Of a stretch of 64,000 nt of DNA, positions 17,842 to 27,302 are shown in pieces. This DNA comes from Pirellulaceae bacterium (GTDB lineage: Bacteria; Planctomycetota; Planctomycetia; Pirellulales; Pirellulaceae), in NCBI GenBank assembly GCA_028280445.1, contig JANQLU010000012.1, positions 62,001-126,000 on the forward strand, read 5' to 3'. Position 1 is the stretch's first letter; each line of letters begins with the position of its first letter. Under the pieces are notes generated by a model. That model worked only from the letters and a program-made list of their open reading frames with translations. It searched no databases and was not told the DNA's origin. The position numbers and the translations under genes were made by a program.

Positions 17842-20391
17842 TCACTCACGTGTGAGCGCTTCGTCCAAGTTGTAAATTGCCAGACAAACTGATGCCAAAG
17901 CGGCATGTTGAACCGCATCGATTTTTTCGTTGCGGTTCGATTGACCAACAGCAAGTAATTTTTTGGCAGATTCAGGACTGGCTTTGTAAATAGCAAATTG
18001 TTTTTGATAAGCTGACTGGAGCAGCGCAATTTCGGTCTTGGTAGGCTGGCGACACAGGACGCGGGCAAAAGCAAAAGTCAGTTGCCCTGGCAAATCGTTT
18101 TTGTTGGCAACGATTGCTCGTTCGGCAAGCGTCCTGGCGGCTTCGGTCCAAGTCGGGTCGTTGAGTGTCGTCAAAGCGTGCAGTGGCGTGCTCGTTTGCG
18201 ATTGGCGGACACGGCAAGCCTGTCGATTCGACGCATCGAACATGTTGGCCGGACCGACCGTTCGCCGCCAAAACGTATATAAGCTACGACGGTACAGGTC
18301 TTTCCCTTTGGAAATTGGATAAGTGAAATCGCGTTCCTTGGTAATTGCCAACGGCTCCCAAACGTTATCAGGCTGGTAAGGATAAACGGGTGCGCCGCCG
18401 ATTTTGGATTCCAACAAACCTGACGAAGCCAACGCCCAATCACGTAACAGCATCGACGGCATGCGAAATCGGCTAGCCCGGGCATACAAACGATTCTCGC
18501 GATCGATCGACAACAATTTGCGAGTCACACGACTGGATTGTCGATACGTTGCACTGGTCACGATCAGCCGATGCATTTTCTTCATGCTCCAGCCGGACTC
18601 ACGAAATTCGACAGCCAACCAATCCAAAAGTTCTTTGTGAATCGGATACTCGCTTTGGACCCCGAGATCTTCGGACGTTCGCACAATTCCAAGGCCAAAA
18701 AAGTGTTGCCAGATACGATTCACTTGGACTCTCGCGGTCAACGGATTTTCCGCGGAGATCAACCAGCGGGCAAAACCAAGTCGATTTTTTGGAGCGTCAC
18801 GGGGCAGGGCAGGCAGGAATTTGGGCGTGTCAAACGAAACCTTGACCGTCGGTTTCAAATACTCGCCGCGATTCAAGACACTGGTTTGACGTGGTTTGGC
18901 ATCGCTCATAATCATCACCCGAGGAATTTGATCGCCTCGATAGGCGCCCAATTGCGATCGAATTTTCTTAATTTCGTTGATCCCTGGTATTTTTGCAGCC
19001 AACTTTGGTTTGACCTTTTGATTGAAATATTTACTTAAACCGGCCTCCAGTTTTTTGCTCTCGGCTGGATTTCGCTGACTCGCTTGTTTTTTCAAAATCG
19101 GCATCAGGTCTTTCGGCAACCCTTTGATATCGGCGTGATTCTCATCTGCCAAAATATCGGATCGCCATTTGGCAAAGGCTGCGTCCGTCAAGTTACTCAC
19201 GCGACTTTGAAGCTGTTTGATCTTTGATTCAAACTCGGCAATCCGTTTTTTATTTTCTGCCGTTGGCAATTCAATAAACGGGCGGGCAACGCGAATGCGC
19301 GCTGATTGACGCTGAGGGGTGCCCGACTCGGGAACACGATTGAAAGCATCGAGCAAACTGTAGTAATCGCGCTGAGTCATCGGATCGTATTTATGATCGT
19401 GACACTGAGCGCACGCCATTGTGAGGCCCAACCAGTTGGTCGCTGTCGTATCCATACGATCAAACAAATTGACAAACCGTTGTTCCTCTGCGATCGCACC
19501 ACCTTCGCCGTTTAACATGTGGTTGCGATTAAATCCGCTGGCGATTTTCTGATCGGTTGTCGCATTAGGCAGCAAATCGCCGGCAAGTTGCCAAATCGTA
19601 AATTTGTCAAACGTTAAATCCGTGTTGTACGCGCGAACCACCCAGTCCCGCCAGATCCATTGCCAGGTATCGCCGTCTTGCTGAAAACCATTGCTATCTG
19701 AGTAGCGCGCTGCATCCAGCCACGGCAAGGCCATTCGTTCGCCATAGTGAGGACTAGCCAGCAGTCGATCCACCAGTTTTTCGTACGCCTTGGGATCTGT
19801 ATCTTCGACAAACGCCTTGACCTCGGCTGGGGTCGGTGGGAGGCCCGTCAAATCGATCGAAAGCCGCTTGATCAGAGTCGGGCGATCCGCTTCGGGGGAC
19901 GGTGTCAGCCCTTTGGAAATCAGTTTTGCCAGAACAAATTGATCGATGGGATTGCGGACCCATTTTCGGTCGCGAACCAATGGCAGTTTTGGTCGCGTTG
20001 GCGTTTCGAAAGTCCAATGTTTGGAATATTTCGCGCCCGCATCAATCCATCGCCGTAACAGCTTTTTTTCCCGGTCGGTCAACTGCCGATTGGAATCCGG
20101 TGGTGGCATCAACAAATCTGCATCATCGGCGAAAATTCGTTCGATCAATCCGCTATTTTCTGAATCGCCAGCCACAATGGCATCCGCGTCGATTGCACTT
20201 TCGCGGACATCCAGGCGCAACCCCGCTTCGCGTTTTTTAGAATCCTGTCCATGACAATGAAAACAGTTGTTGGAAAGAATCGGACGAATATCGCGATTAA
20301 AGTTGATCTCTTGCCCGTCAATCGCACAGCAAGACACAACACAGAGCAAAACGAAATAGATAACAACGCGACACAAATTACCAATCTCCAA
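17842..20391 (-). CDS. PSCyt1 - DUF1549 - DUF1553 (PSD1) secreted cytochrome-domain protein
   Basis: An 849-residue protein. A hydrophobic signal segment (about 8-23) is followed by NRDIRPILSNNCFHCHG, whose CFHCH is a c-type haem-binding motif of the planctomycete cytochrome domain PSCyt1. DUF1549 follows (WVRNPIDQFVLAKLISKGLTPS, RLSIDLTGLPPTPAEVKAF, RYSDSNGFQQD, NRNHMLNGEGGAI, CAQCHDHKYDPMTQ). The C-terminal DUF1553 contains LARWLISAENPLTARVQVNRIWQ-like text and SATYRQSS. The only early start codons are TTG (20391 or 20376). The protein is the upstream partner of the DUF1501 gene; the pair probably handles complex organic substrates outside the cytoplasm, though the chemistry is unknown. Confidence 0.93.
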   Translation of the reverse strand: MEIGNLCRVVIYFVLLCVVSCCAIDGQEINFNRDIRPILSNNCFHCHGQDSKKREAGLRLDVRESAIDADAIVAGDSENSGLIERIFADDADLLMPPPDSNRQLTDREKKLLRRWIDAGAKYSKHWTFETPTRPKLPLVRDRKWVRNPIDQFVLAKLISKGLTPSPEADRPTLIKRLSIDLTGLPPTPAEVKAFVEDTDPKAYEKLVDRLLASPHYGERMALPWLDAARYSDSNGFQQDGDTWQWIWRDWVVRAYNTDLTFDKFTIWQLAGDLLPNATTDQKIASGFNRNHMLNGEGGAIAEEQRFVNLFDRMDTTATNWLGLTMACAQCHDHKYDPMTQRDYYSLLDAFNRVPESGTPQRQSARIRVARPFIELPTAENKKRIAEFESKIKQLQSRVSNLTDAAFAKWRSDILADENHADIKGLPKDLMPILKKQASQRNPAESKKLEAGLSKYFNQKVKPKLAAKIPGINEIKKIRSQLGAYRGDQIPRVMIMSDAKPRQTSVLNRGEYLKPTVKVSFDTPKFLPALPRDAPKNRLGFARWLISAENPLTARVQVNRIWQHFFGLGIVRTSEDLGVQSEYPIHKELLDWLAVEFRESGWSMKKMHRLIVTSATYRQSSRVTRKLLSIDRENRLYARASRFRMPSMLLRDWALASSGLLESKIGGAPVYPYQPDNVWEPLAITKERDFTYPISKGKDLYRRSLYTFWRRTVGPANMFDASNRQACRVRQSQTSTPLHALTTLNDPTWTEAARTLAERAIVANKNDLPGQLTFAFARVLCRQPTKTEIALLQSAYQKQFAIYKASPESAKKLLAVGQSNRNEKIDAVQHAALASVCLAIYNLDEALTRE

Positions 20392-20560
20392 ACAGTCAGC
20401 CTTTCATTGTAAACCAAGTTTTCTCAAACCCCCAGTTACCCAATCGACATTGATTTCCATCGACAACGGGAATTCTAAATTTTCACAATTAATCCGGTAG
20501 ATTCTACTGCTCCGGTTTATCAAAATAGCGTTTTCCTACCAGCTGAATTCCGAGAACGTC

Positions 20561-21211
20561 ATGCCAAAATCCCTCATCTTTCACTTTGTGGATAATGAAA
20601 TCGCATTGTCGATGCAAAAAATCGATCGGTCAAAACTGTATGGATACAAAGAGGTCGAGGTCGTCGATGAAAACGAACAAAAATGCGAACTCGCAACACT
20701 CGCCGAAGACGGACGAACCGTCGTTGGCAAAGGTGGGACGGCCATGGCCTATTTGTCGGTCGATGGCGATTGGTGTGAACGTACGAATATCAAACCGGTT
20801 GACCTCGAAGGTGACGAAATCACGCCGGTCAAATCTTCGTTTTCCAGCGCGATCGAATTGCGAGAAAAAGCGACGATCGATCAGTACCTCAATCACAACA
20901 TTCGTTTGATGTATCGCATGGAATTGAATATCGAATCCGAAGAGGATGGCGCATCAGAAAACGATGCCTATGAAAAACTATTGCAGGAACTCAAGAGCGG
21001 TACGATTTACAGTTTCCCGTACAGCTATCGCGGCGGCTTGGAAGCCGACGTCGGATTTTTGCTGACCAACCACAACGAAGAATTGTTCTTTGTCGTCGGT
21101 GACCCCACCGATGTGGAGATGGTCGGGTTGCAGCAAACGGCACCATCAACGGTCGAGGAAGAAACCGCCGAAGACTCGGCAGCCGGCCTGATGGACTTTG
21201 ACATGATCTAG
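20561..21211 (+). CDS. Unknown protein, first gene of the ligase-like operon
   Basis: A 216-residue soluble acidic protein of no recognised family. The N-terminal half appears beta-rich (SLIFHFVDNEIALSMQKID, KEVEVVDENEQKCELATLAEDGRTVVGKGGTAMAYLSVDG). The middle is helical (SAIELREKATIDQYLNHNIRLMYRMEL), then a strand pair (GTIYSFPYSYRGGLEADVGFLL), and the last 35 residues are Glu/Asp/Ala rich and probably disordered. It is followed 12 bases later by the second unknown gene. Transcription is divergent from the PSCyt1 gene across a 169-base gap. Confidence 0.8.
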   Translation: MPKSLIFHFVDNEIALSMQKIDRSKLYGYKEVEVVDENEQKCELATLAEDGRTVVGKGGTAMAYLSVDGDWCERTNIKPVDLEGDEITPVKSSFSSAIELREKATIDQYLNHNIRLMYRMELNIESEEDGASENDAYEKLLQELKSGTIYSFPYSYRGGLEADVGFLLTNHNEELFFVVGDPTDVEMVGLQQTAPSTVEEETAEDSAAGLMDFDMI

Positions 21212-21223
21212 AGTGAAAAAGCA

Positions 21224-21937
21224 ATGCCTGAAATCAATATTAAAAACAGTTCCGGACGCGATGCCGTCGTTAATCTGGAAAGCGTTACCGTACCACTAAA
21301 AGTCCGCTGGCTGGACAATCGTGGCCGGCAAGTTTCCAGTGTCCGACTTTTGAAATCAACGGTTGACCACGATATCGACTCGTTGACGGAATCGCTGGGC
21401 AGCATTGAAAACGTGGCGAACGCTTTGATCGAATCCGATCCCGAGATCGACATTGAAAAAGTCGGCACCCATCTGCGAAACACGTCGCGCGTGTTTATTG
21501 ACCAGCAACGAAAAATTGTTCACAAGGCGACGCAATGGGAAATCGTCAAAGCGCCTGACGGTGAAATCCGAGAACGTCGGCCACGAGAATTGGCAGCTCA
21601 AAACGTCTCCGGCGAAATACCGTTGAATTGGTCCGGCGTCCTGATCAAACGTACCGAAGCTGTCCGTAAATTCGTGTTTTCGGCCAAGATGCAATTGTTG
21701 CATATCAACGGACTGACTTACGATTTTCTCTATGCTATGGCCAGTGAGCTGGAAAAAAATGAGAGTTTGATGTTGTTAGGAGGAGGCCCCAAAAATAACC
21801 AACCGTTGGTACTCCGCCGCGGTGGATCACCGTATCGCGGGTTTCTCGAAGGCCGCACGGACGGAGAAAAATACTGTTTGGTTCTCCATCTATCAAATCT
21901 GGAATTAAAAGTCCCAACGGAAACAAACGAAGACTAA
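21224..21937 (+). CDS. Unknown protein, second gene of the ligase-like operon
   Basis: A 237-residue protein without signal or membrane segments. Visible parts are a strand-rich start (INIKNSSGRDAVVNLESVTVPLKVRWLD), a helical section (LTESLGSIENVANALIESDPEIDIEKVGTHL), a central LIKRTEAVRKFVFSAKMQLLHINGLTYDFLY, and a C-terminal MLLGGGPKNNQPLVLRRGGSPYRGFLEGR segment rich in Gly and Arg, which could contact nucleic acid. I do not recognise the family. It lies 12 bases after the preceding gene and 18 before the ligase-like gene, so one transcript is very likely. Confidence 0.8.
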   Translation: MPEINIKNSSGRDAVVNLESVTVPLKVRWLDNRGRQVSSVRLLKSTVDHDIDSLTESLGSIENVANALIESDPEIDIEKVGTHLRNTSRVFIDQQRKIVHKATQWEIVKAPDGEIRERRPRELAAQNVSGEIPLNWSGVLIKRTEAVRKFVFSAKMQLLHINGLTYDFLYAMASELEKNESLMLLGGGPKNNQPLVLRRGGSPYRGFLEGRTDGEKYCLVLHLSNLELKVPTETNED

Positions 21938-21955
21938 ACAACCTGGAAAACAAAG

Positions 21956-23446
21956 ATGAACGCAAATGGCTTGTTGGATCGCAGTCGAATCGAAATCAAA
22001 TGGGGCAGCTATGGTACCGCACCTGCAACCGCTCTGGACGATCCAGCGATTCTGCCTCGGGTCCAGGACTACCGGCGACAATCTGGATCGCGTATGTATC
22101 CGCTGGACCAAGACGACATTAGTCGCAAAATTCCCAGCGCTGAATATCACGTCAGTCGCAAACTGGACGGTGAGTTTACCGTTTTGGTTTGGCGCAACGG
22201 CACCCTGGTCACACTCAATCCCGGAGGAACCGTTCGCGTCGGACTGCCGTGGCAAGACGAAGCCGCAAAAATACTGACCGATGCCGGAATTCACGAAGCG
22301 ATGATTGCTGGCGAATTGTATGCGCGTCACGACGATGGGAAACGCGAGCGTGTGCACGATATCGCTAGTTTGGCACGACAACCGGAATCTGACGATGATT
22401 TGAACAAATTACAATTTGCCGTGTTTGACTTGATCTCGATCAATGATCAGCCCGTCGAACAGGAATTCAACCAAACCGCGAAACAGATTCAAAAATGGTT
22501 TGGTGACGGCGAATTGATCCATGTTGTCGAATCGGTTCGAGCAAAATCGTCGGGCGACATCAAAAAATATTTTCACGACTGGGTCGTTGACGAGGGCTCA
22601 GAAGGATTGGTGGTGCGCAGCGACACCGTGGGGAATTTCAAAATCAAACCCCGCCACACACTCGACGCCGCTATCATTGGATTCACGGAAAACTCGGATG
22701 ACCGAACGGGCATGATGCACGACCTGTTGTTGGCCGTGATGAGAAACGATGGTGCCTTGCAAGTGTTATGCCGCGTTGGCGGTGGTTTTTCGGACGATGA
22801 GCGTCGCAATTTGCTGAGCGACATGAAAGACATGATCGTCACCAGTGAATACGCCGAAGTTAATTCGGATCATGTCGCCTATCAAATGGTTGAACCCAAA
22901 TGCGTCGTCGAAATCAGCTTTATCGATTTGATCTCACAAACAACGCGCGGCGGGCCGGTGAATCGAATGGTGTTGAGTTGGAACTCAAACGATTCCAACT
23001 ATGAAGTCGTCCGCCGCATGCCGTTGTGCAGTGTCATCTCTCCGCAGTTCAAACGCATTCGCGACGACAAATCGGTGAACGCGTCGGACATTCGCATCAA
23101 ACAAGTCGCCGATCTGGTCGAAGTTCCCCAGGCCGACCGCGACGCCAATCGAATGGCGTTGCCGAAAAGTAACGTCCTCCGCCGCGAAGTGTACACCAAA
23201 ATGCTCAAAGGCGAAAAAATGGTGCGCAAGTTCGTGATGTGGAAAACCAACAAAGAAACCGAGTCCGACGAGTTTCCCGGTTACGTCATCCACTACACGG
23301 ATTTCAGTCCCAATCGTAAATCACCGTTGAATCGAGACATTCGAGTCACCAATTGCGCCGATCAAATCGAACAACATTGGCAAGAACTCCGTGAGGAAAA
23401 TATTAAAAAGGGTTGGTCGATCGTCGGCGAAGCCGAAGAACCATGA
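21956..23446 (+). CDS. Divergent ATP-dependent DNA ligase-type nucleotidyltransferase
   Basis: A 496-residue protein of the covalent nucleotidyltransferase superfamily. Motif I is KLDGEF with Lys69 as the predicted AMP-accepting lysine. Motif III is IAGELYAR, motif IIIa LQFAVFDL, motif IV EGLVVRSD and motif V FKIKPR, in the correct order over about 190 residues. An OB-like domain probably follows (about 265-360). The last 130 residues are an extra C-terminal region ending PGYVIHYTDFSPNRKSPLNRDIRV. There is no LigB-like N-terminal helical domain. The substrate (DNA, RNA or another phosphorylated molecule) cannot be read from the sequence; its fixed association with two unknown proteins suggests a dedicated repair, ligation or modification pathway (inference). 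Confidence 0.85.
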   Translation: MNANGLLDRSRIEIKWGSYGTAPATALDDPAILPRVQDYRRQSGSRMYPLDQDDISRKIPSAEYHVSRKLDGEFTVLVWRNGTLVTLNPGGTVRVGLPWQDEAAKILTDAGIHEAMIAGELYARHDDGKRERVHDIASLARQPESDDDLNKLQFAVFDLISINDQPVEQEFNQTAKQIQKWFGDGELIHVVESVRAKSSGDIKKYFHDWVVDEGSEGLVVRSDTVGNFKIKPRHTLDAAIIGFTENSDDRTGMMHDLLLAVMRNDGALQVLCRVGGGFSDDERRNLLSDMKDMIVTSEYAEVNSDHVAYQMVEPKCVVEISFIDLISQTTRGGPVNRMVLSWNSNDSNYEVVRRMPLCSVISPQFKRIRDDKSVNASDIRIKQVADLVEVPQADRDANRMALPKSNVLRREVYTKMLKGEKMVRKFVMWKTNKETESDEFPGYVIHYTDFSPNRKSPLNRDIRVTNCADQIEQHWQELREENIKKGWSIVGEAEEP

Positions 23447-23452
23447 TCATTT

Positions 23453-23478
23453 GGGAGGGCGAGGCTCCTGCCGAGCCG
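23453..23478. repeat. Dispersed repeat, family D, half copy
   Basis: A 26-base stretch containing the internal hairpin ggctc-ctgcc-gagcc. The same 26 bases occur at 50170-50195 as one arm of a complete family D element. It follows the stop codon of the ligase-like gene by six bases. Confidence 0.85.
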
Positions 23479-23520
23479 CCGGTTTGTTGGCGTACCGACG
23501 GTAGGTAGTATTGATCAAAT

Positions 23521-23585
23521 GTGAGCGGCAAGGCGACAGCCGCCGGTAAACCCTCCAATACCGGCGGCTACGCCTTGCCGCTCAC
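23521..23585. repeat. Dispersed palindrome, family C
   Basis: Inverted arms of about 27 bases (gtgagcggcaaggcg... and its complement ending cgccttgccgctcac) with few mismatches and a 10-base loop. A nearly identical element with perfect 29-base arms is at 43140-43208, and one arm alone at 61753-61780. Confidence 0.9.
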
Positions 23586-23758
23586 AATGCCATGACGATC
23601 GAAATGATCCGCACAATCGCTCTTATCCGCCCACAATCTGAGCATTTCAAACAATAATTTCAGCTGTTGACGATTCGCTGCTGGGGAAAGCTACATTTTT
23701 GCAACTGCCTAGCACGATCACTTTTATGAATGCCCTTTAATTTCATTCGGACACTAAC

Positions 23759-24106
23759 GTGAGCCAACCAATCGACCTTGAGCAGCTGATGTCTCGTTGT
23801 ATGGGACAACTTGATTTCGCGCAGGAAATCCTCAGCGATTTTCTCGAAACTTGTGAAACCGGTTTATCCAAGATTCGCGAATCTGGATCGCAATCGGATA
23901 TTGAATCGTTGCGCGCTACCGCACACCGCCTCAAGGGAACTTCAGCCACTGTCGCAGCTACCAATCTCACCGTGATGTTCGAAGCCGTCGAAAAATATGC
24001 CGCTGCCGGTGACGTCTCGTCGGCTGTTAATCAATTTGACCCCTTGGATGCTGAATTCGGCAGCGTCAAACAATTTGTTACCGAATTGTGCCAACAAAGC
24101 AGTTAG
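23759..24106 (+). CDS. Stand-alone histidine phosphotransfer (Hpt) domain protein
   Basis: A 115-residue all-helical protein starting at GTG. The phosphorylatable histidine is His56 in the classical Hpt motif ATAHRLKGTSAT, followed by the helix LTVMFEAVEKYAAAGD. Hpt proteins relay phosphate between a hybrid histidine kinase and a response regulator. No kinase or receiver gene is adjacent, so it is probably an orphan shuttle that acts in the cytoplasm with partners encoded elsewhere. Confidence 0.88.
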   Translation: MSQPIDLEQLMSRCMGQLDFAQEILSDFLETCETGLSKIRESGSQSDIESLRATAHRLKGTSATVAATNLTVMFEAVEKYAAAGDVSSAVNQFDPLDAEFGSVKQFVTELCQQSS

Positions 24107-24206
24107 TGTTCTTCTTGACTCGACCGATCAACTACTTGCGCTAAACACCATTCCAACCGACCCTGAGTAATTGACTCTGGTGAGATCGTAATTTGCCCCA
24201 ACCATT

Positions 24207-25847
24207 CTACTTTCGGGCAGAACCATAATAGTTGCCTTTCATTTCCCAGACAATTTTTTTGTCAGGCGTCACTTCGACAAACCGATGAGTATCGGTGATC
24301 AGCGTGTTGCCATTAGGTAAACGGTATGCATCACCGGGAGCGCTTGCTTTAAACTTCCAAACGACTTTTTTGTCAGGCGTCACTTCAATGACGTGGTGCA
24401 GCGTAATGTCGGCAATCAAAATATTTCCGTTGGGCAGTGGTTCCACGCCATAAGGATGCCGCGCACCATAAGTCCAAACATTTTTCCCTTTCGGATCAAC
24501 AATTCGCACCAATGCGTCTTCGGAAATCAAGGTGTTGCCATTGGGCAGACGGTGCGCATCACAGGCCAATCCTTTTGTTTTGATTTCAAATACCACTTTT
24601 TTGTCACGGGTCACTTCCATGATTTTTCGGTCCAGATGTGAAATGGCCAGGATATTTCCGTTGGCCAACGGGCGTGCATTCAAACATCCTTTGCAAGGAA
24701 ATTCCCAAACCACTTCGTTGTTCATGTTGAGTTCGGCAACGCGATTTTTTGAATAGTCGCTGACCAAAATATTTCCGCTGGGCAGTTTCTCGGCACTCCA
24801 AACGTGTTTTGTGCGATATTCAAAAATCACTTTTCCAGCACCGTCGTACTCGCGAACCATGTTTCGGTGTCCATAAGCCAGCAAAACGTGTCCTTCGTCC
24901 AAATGGGAACGCCGCTCTTTGACCACAATCGGAAAATTCAGTTTTGCACTTTCACCATGCTCGGCGATCCAGTCCGCCCAAAGTTTGACTTGCGGTTGCC
25001 GAACGTCGGCAGATGAGTAGGGCCGAAATTTAAAATCCTGTTGTGTCAACTGCCGAAGAATGTAGTCGGCCTGATACCGAATCAGCAATTGTTCGGAATC
25101 AAGCAATCGCAACAACGCTTTCAAGCTTTTCCGTTCGCCAAGATTGGCCAGTGCTTCGGCCGAATACAAACGCACGGCCTCCGATTCGTCCGTCAGTCCA
25201 CGATTGAAAATTTCGCGGTGACGCCGTGCATCGAGTCTCCCCATCGCTCGAATCGCGGCGACACGAACGTAATGATCCTGATGAGTAAATGCCTGCCTGA
25301 GAACTTCGAGATCTGTCACACTACTGGATTTAACAATCGACTTTTGCGCCAAGTTTCGGGTGTAGTCGTTATTTGAATTCTCGATGATGCCGATCAGTTC
25401 CTGCGAAAATCCGTCAAGCTTCAATTCTCCAATCAATTGACAAACAGCGTTTTGTACCGGTCCAAAATCCCGCTCATTTTTGCGCTGCAACGCCTGGGCA
25501 CGGTATCGAGTTTCGGGATCGGTTGATTTCAATGCCGTGGCCAGCAACTCGGCAGGGATTCGGGGAATTTTTTGCAACTCGTTGAAAGCTTGAATTCGCA
25601 CCGAATATTTTTTGTCAGAAAGTTGCGTGAACAATTTTTTCGTTCGCCGCTTCAATTCATCGGTCGTTTTTAACGAGTCAAAATATTGCCTCAATCCAGC
25701 TCGATTGGGCTCAATCTTCTTACCTCGCAGCACTCGGGCAGAATAGCTCTCGGTCGACTTTTTTTGTTGCGCGTCGGCCTCGGGTTTGTCGACCTCGAAC
25801 ACCGAAAGCAAAAAAACGATCAAAATGAAAAAATGGTGAAGCTTCAT
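24207..25847 (-). CDS. Secreted HEAT-repeat plus beta-propeller protein
   Basis: A protein of about 546 residues. The start is the ATG (25845-25847) opening a signal peptide (MKLHHFFILIVFLLSVF); the longer frame has 29 atypical residues. Residues about 60-300 are HEAT repeats (YSVRIQAFNELQKI, VRVAAIRAMGRLDARR, AVRLYSAEALANLGER, LIRYQADYILRQL). The second half is a propeller of about six similar blades with the pattern 'LPNGNTLI... - EVTPDKKVVWKF'; these GN-[IT]-L-I and KKVVW phrases recur nearly unchanged. It resembles PQQ/arylsulfotransferase-like propellers without visible catalytic residues. A scaffolding or binding role outside the cytoplasm is likely. Confidence 0.82.
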   Translation of the reverse strand: MKLHHFFILIVFLLSVFEVDKPEADAQQKKSTESYSARVLRGKKIEPNRAGLRQYFDSLKTTDELKRRTKKLFTQLSDKKYSVRIQAFNELQKIPRIPAELLATALKSTDPETRYRAQALQRKNERDFGPVQNAVCQLIGELKLDGFSQELIGIIENSNNDYTRNLAQKSIVKSSSVTDLEVLRQAFTHQDHYVRVAAIRAMGRLDARRHREIFNRGLTDESEAVRLYSAEALANLGERKSLKALLRLLDSEQLLIRYQADYILRQLTQQDFKFRPYSSADVRQPQVKLWADWIAEHGESAKLNFPIVVKERRSHLDEGHVLLAYGHRNMVREYDGAGKVIFEYRTKHVWSAEKLPSGNILVSDYSKNRVAELNMNNEVVWEFPCKGCLNARPLANGNILAISHLDRKIMEVTRDKKVVFEIKTKGLACDAHRLPNGNTLISEDALVRIVDPKGKNVWTYGARHPYGVEPLPNGNILIADITLHHVIEVTPDKKVVWKFKASAPGDAYRLPNGNTLITDTHRFVEVTPDKKIVWEMKGNYYGSARK

Positions 25848-25984
25848 GCGATTTTTTCTGTTGAGCCCTGTTCTATGTATTGTAGTGCAAAACCGAAGTC
25901 CGCTACAACAAAAACCGCTTTGCATCCGATGCATTCAAATGTTCCAATAACGGTGCACGTTTTTTTGGAAGGGCCAGTATTACC

Positions 25985-27223
25985 ATGAATCGCTTTCGTT
26001 TTTTATTTGTAACATTACTCACCACTGTTTTCCTGCTTCCGATCGCTAATCACGGTTTTTGCCAGCAAAAGATCGATTGGAAATCGGACATCAAGTTTCT
26101 GAAAACAGATTTGCCCAAGAAACACGTCAACTTTTTCGCAAAAGTTAAAAGAAAGAAATTCGAAGCTGCTTGTGACCAGGCTCTGAATTCAATTCAAAAC
26201 GATACGTTGTACGGACAAGCCGCAGTAGAAATCATGAAATTGGTTGCCATGGCCCAGGATGGACATACCGCGGTCCGCGTTGATTTCAGGCGCCTGAAGT
26301 ACTATCCGCTGAACGCCAGAATTTTTGATGACGGTGTGTTTGTGATCGCTGCACCGCAATCCAACGCTCAATTGTTCGGGGCAAAAATTGTCAGCATCGG
26401 CGGCGTTTCTGTTGAGCAAATTATCAAGCGTTACGGCAACCTGTTTGCTCACGACAACCCGCAGCAACTGAAAAACGTGTTTGGAAACAACTCGAATGTC
26501 CACGAATACCTCGTTTCTTGCGGGGCGAAAATGTCGGGAAACTCGATGCCGTTTGTATTTGAGCGCAATGGCAAAAAAATAAAAGCGTCGTTTGAACCCA
26601 TGGAACTTGCCGAGTTTCGCAAAACTCGTTTTAAAAGCAAAATCACCAATTCGCCGCGCTACATGAGGAAAAGCCAACTCAATTTTTGGAACGACTGGAT
26701 CGCGGATCAGAATACACTTTATTTCAAATATAATCGCTGCAAAGATTTCAAAGGGTTTAACAACCTGGTCAACAGCACCATTGCGTTCGAGAAAAAAAAT
26801 GATGTCCAACGATTTGTCATTGACCTGAGAAACAACAGCGGCGGAAATTCGGCAGTATTTAAACCGCTGTTGAATTACCTCAAACAAAGCAGGAAATTGA
26901 ATCGAACAGGAAAGTTGTTTGCGATCATCGGGCGACAAACATTTTCCAGTGGTATGTGGGCAGCATTGGACCTCCGCCGCGAAACCAATGTTGTCATTGT
27001 TGGCGAACCGACGGGCGGCAAACCCAATCATTTTGGTGAAATCAAATATGTCACTTTGCCCGCGTCGAAATTGCGGGTCAGCTACTCCACAAAATATTGG
27101 CACATGCTGAAAAACTCGGACCCCGAAGCGGTCGAACCCGATGTAAAAGTTAAATTCACGTCAAAAGACTATTTCTCGGGCAAAGCCCCGTACCTGGATG
27201 CCGTTTTTAAATACAAGAAATAA
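25985..27223 (+). CDS. Secreted S41-family (tail-specific protease-like) peptidase
   Basis: A 412-residue protein with a signal peptide (hydrophobic run ending GFCQQ). The C-terminal half has the S41/CtpA core: FVIDLRNNSGGNSAVF, then GRQTFSSGMWAALDLRR in which the Ser after FS is the expected nucleophile, and VGEPTGGKPNHFGE. The N-terminal half has the MAQDGHTAVR motif common to C-terminal processing and tricorn-like proteases, and a short GAKIVSIGGVSV segment where a PDZ-like domain would lie. It should cleave exported peptides or proteins; the target is unknown. The next gene is 79 bases downstream on the same strand, but belongs to a different functional group. Confidence 0.85.
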   Translation: MNRFRFLFVTLLTTVFLLPIANHGFCQQKIDWKSDIKFLKTDLPKKHVNFFAKVKRKKFEAACDQALNSIQNDTLYGQAAVEIMKLVAMAQDGHTAVRVDFRRLKYYPLNARIFDDGVFVIAAPQSNAQLFGAKIVSIGGVSVEQIIKRYGNLFAHDNPQQLKNVFGNNSNVHEYLVSCGAKMSGNSMPFVFERNGKKIKASFEPMELAEFRKTRFKSKITNSPRYMRKSQLNFWNDWIADQNTLYFKYNRCKDFKGFNNLVNSTIAFEKKNDVQRFVIDLRNNSGGNSAVFKPLLNYLKQSRKLNRTGKLFAIIGRQTFSSGMWAALDLRRETNVVIVGEPTGGKPNHFGEIKYVTLPASKLRVSYSTKYWHMLKNSDPEAVEPDVKVKFTSKDYFSGKAPYLDAVFKYKK

Positions 27224-27302
27224 CAGATGGCAGCAAACGGTCTGATTCTTTGACAATTTTTGTTTTTTCGACGGTCCAAATCGCGGGCCTGTCCCGTTAC
27301 TA

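Larger units (their letters stand above)
23447..23758. other. Intergenic region with two repeat elements
   Basis: 312 bases between the ligase-like gene and the Hpt gene. It contains a half-copy of the family D repeat (23453-23478) directly after the stop codon and a complete family C palindrome (23521-23585). After these, 23586-23758 is presumably the Hpt promoter region; I see no further structured element. Confidence 0.7.

Noticed and set aside
26189-27103. Open frame of 304 codons on the minus strand opposite the S41 peptidase gene
   Set aside because: The plus strand codes for clear peptidase motifs; the antisense frame has no ribosome-binding site or family character.
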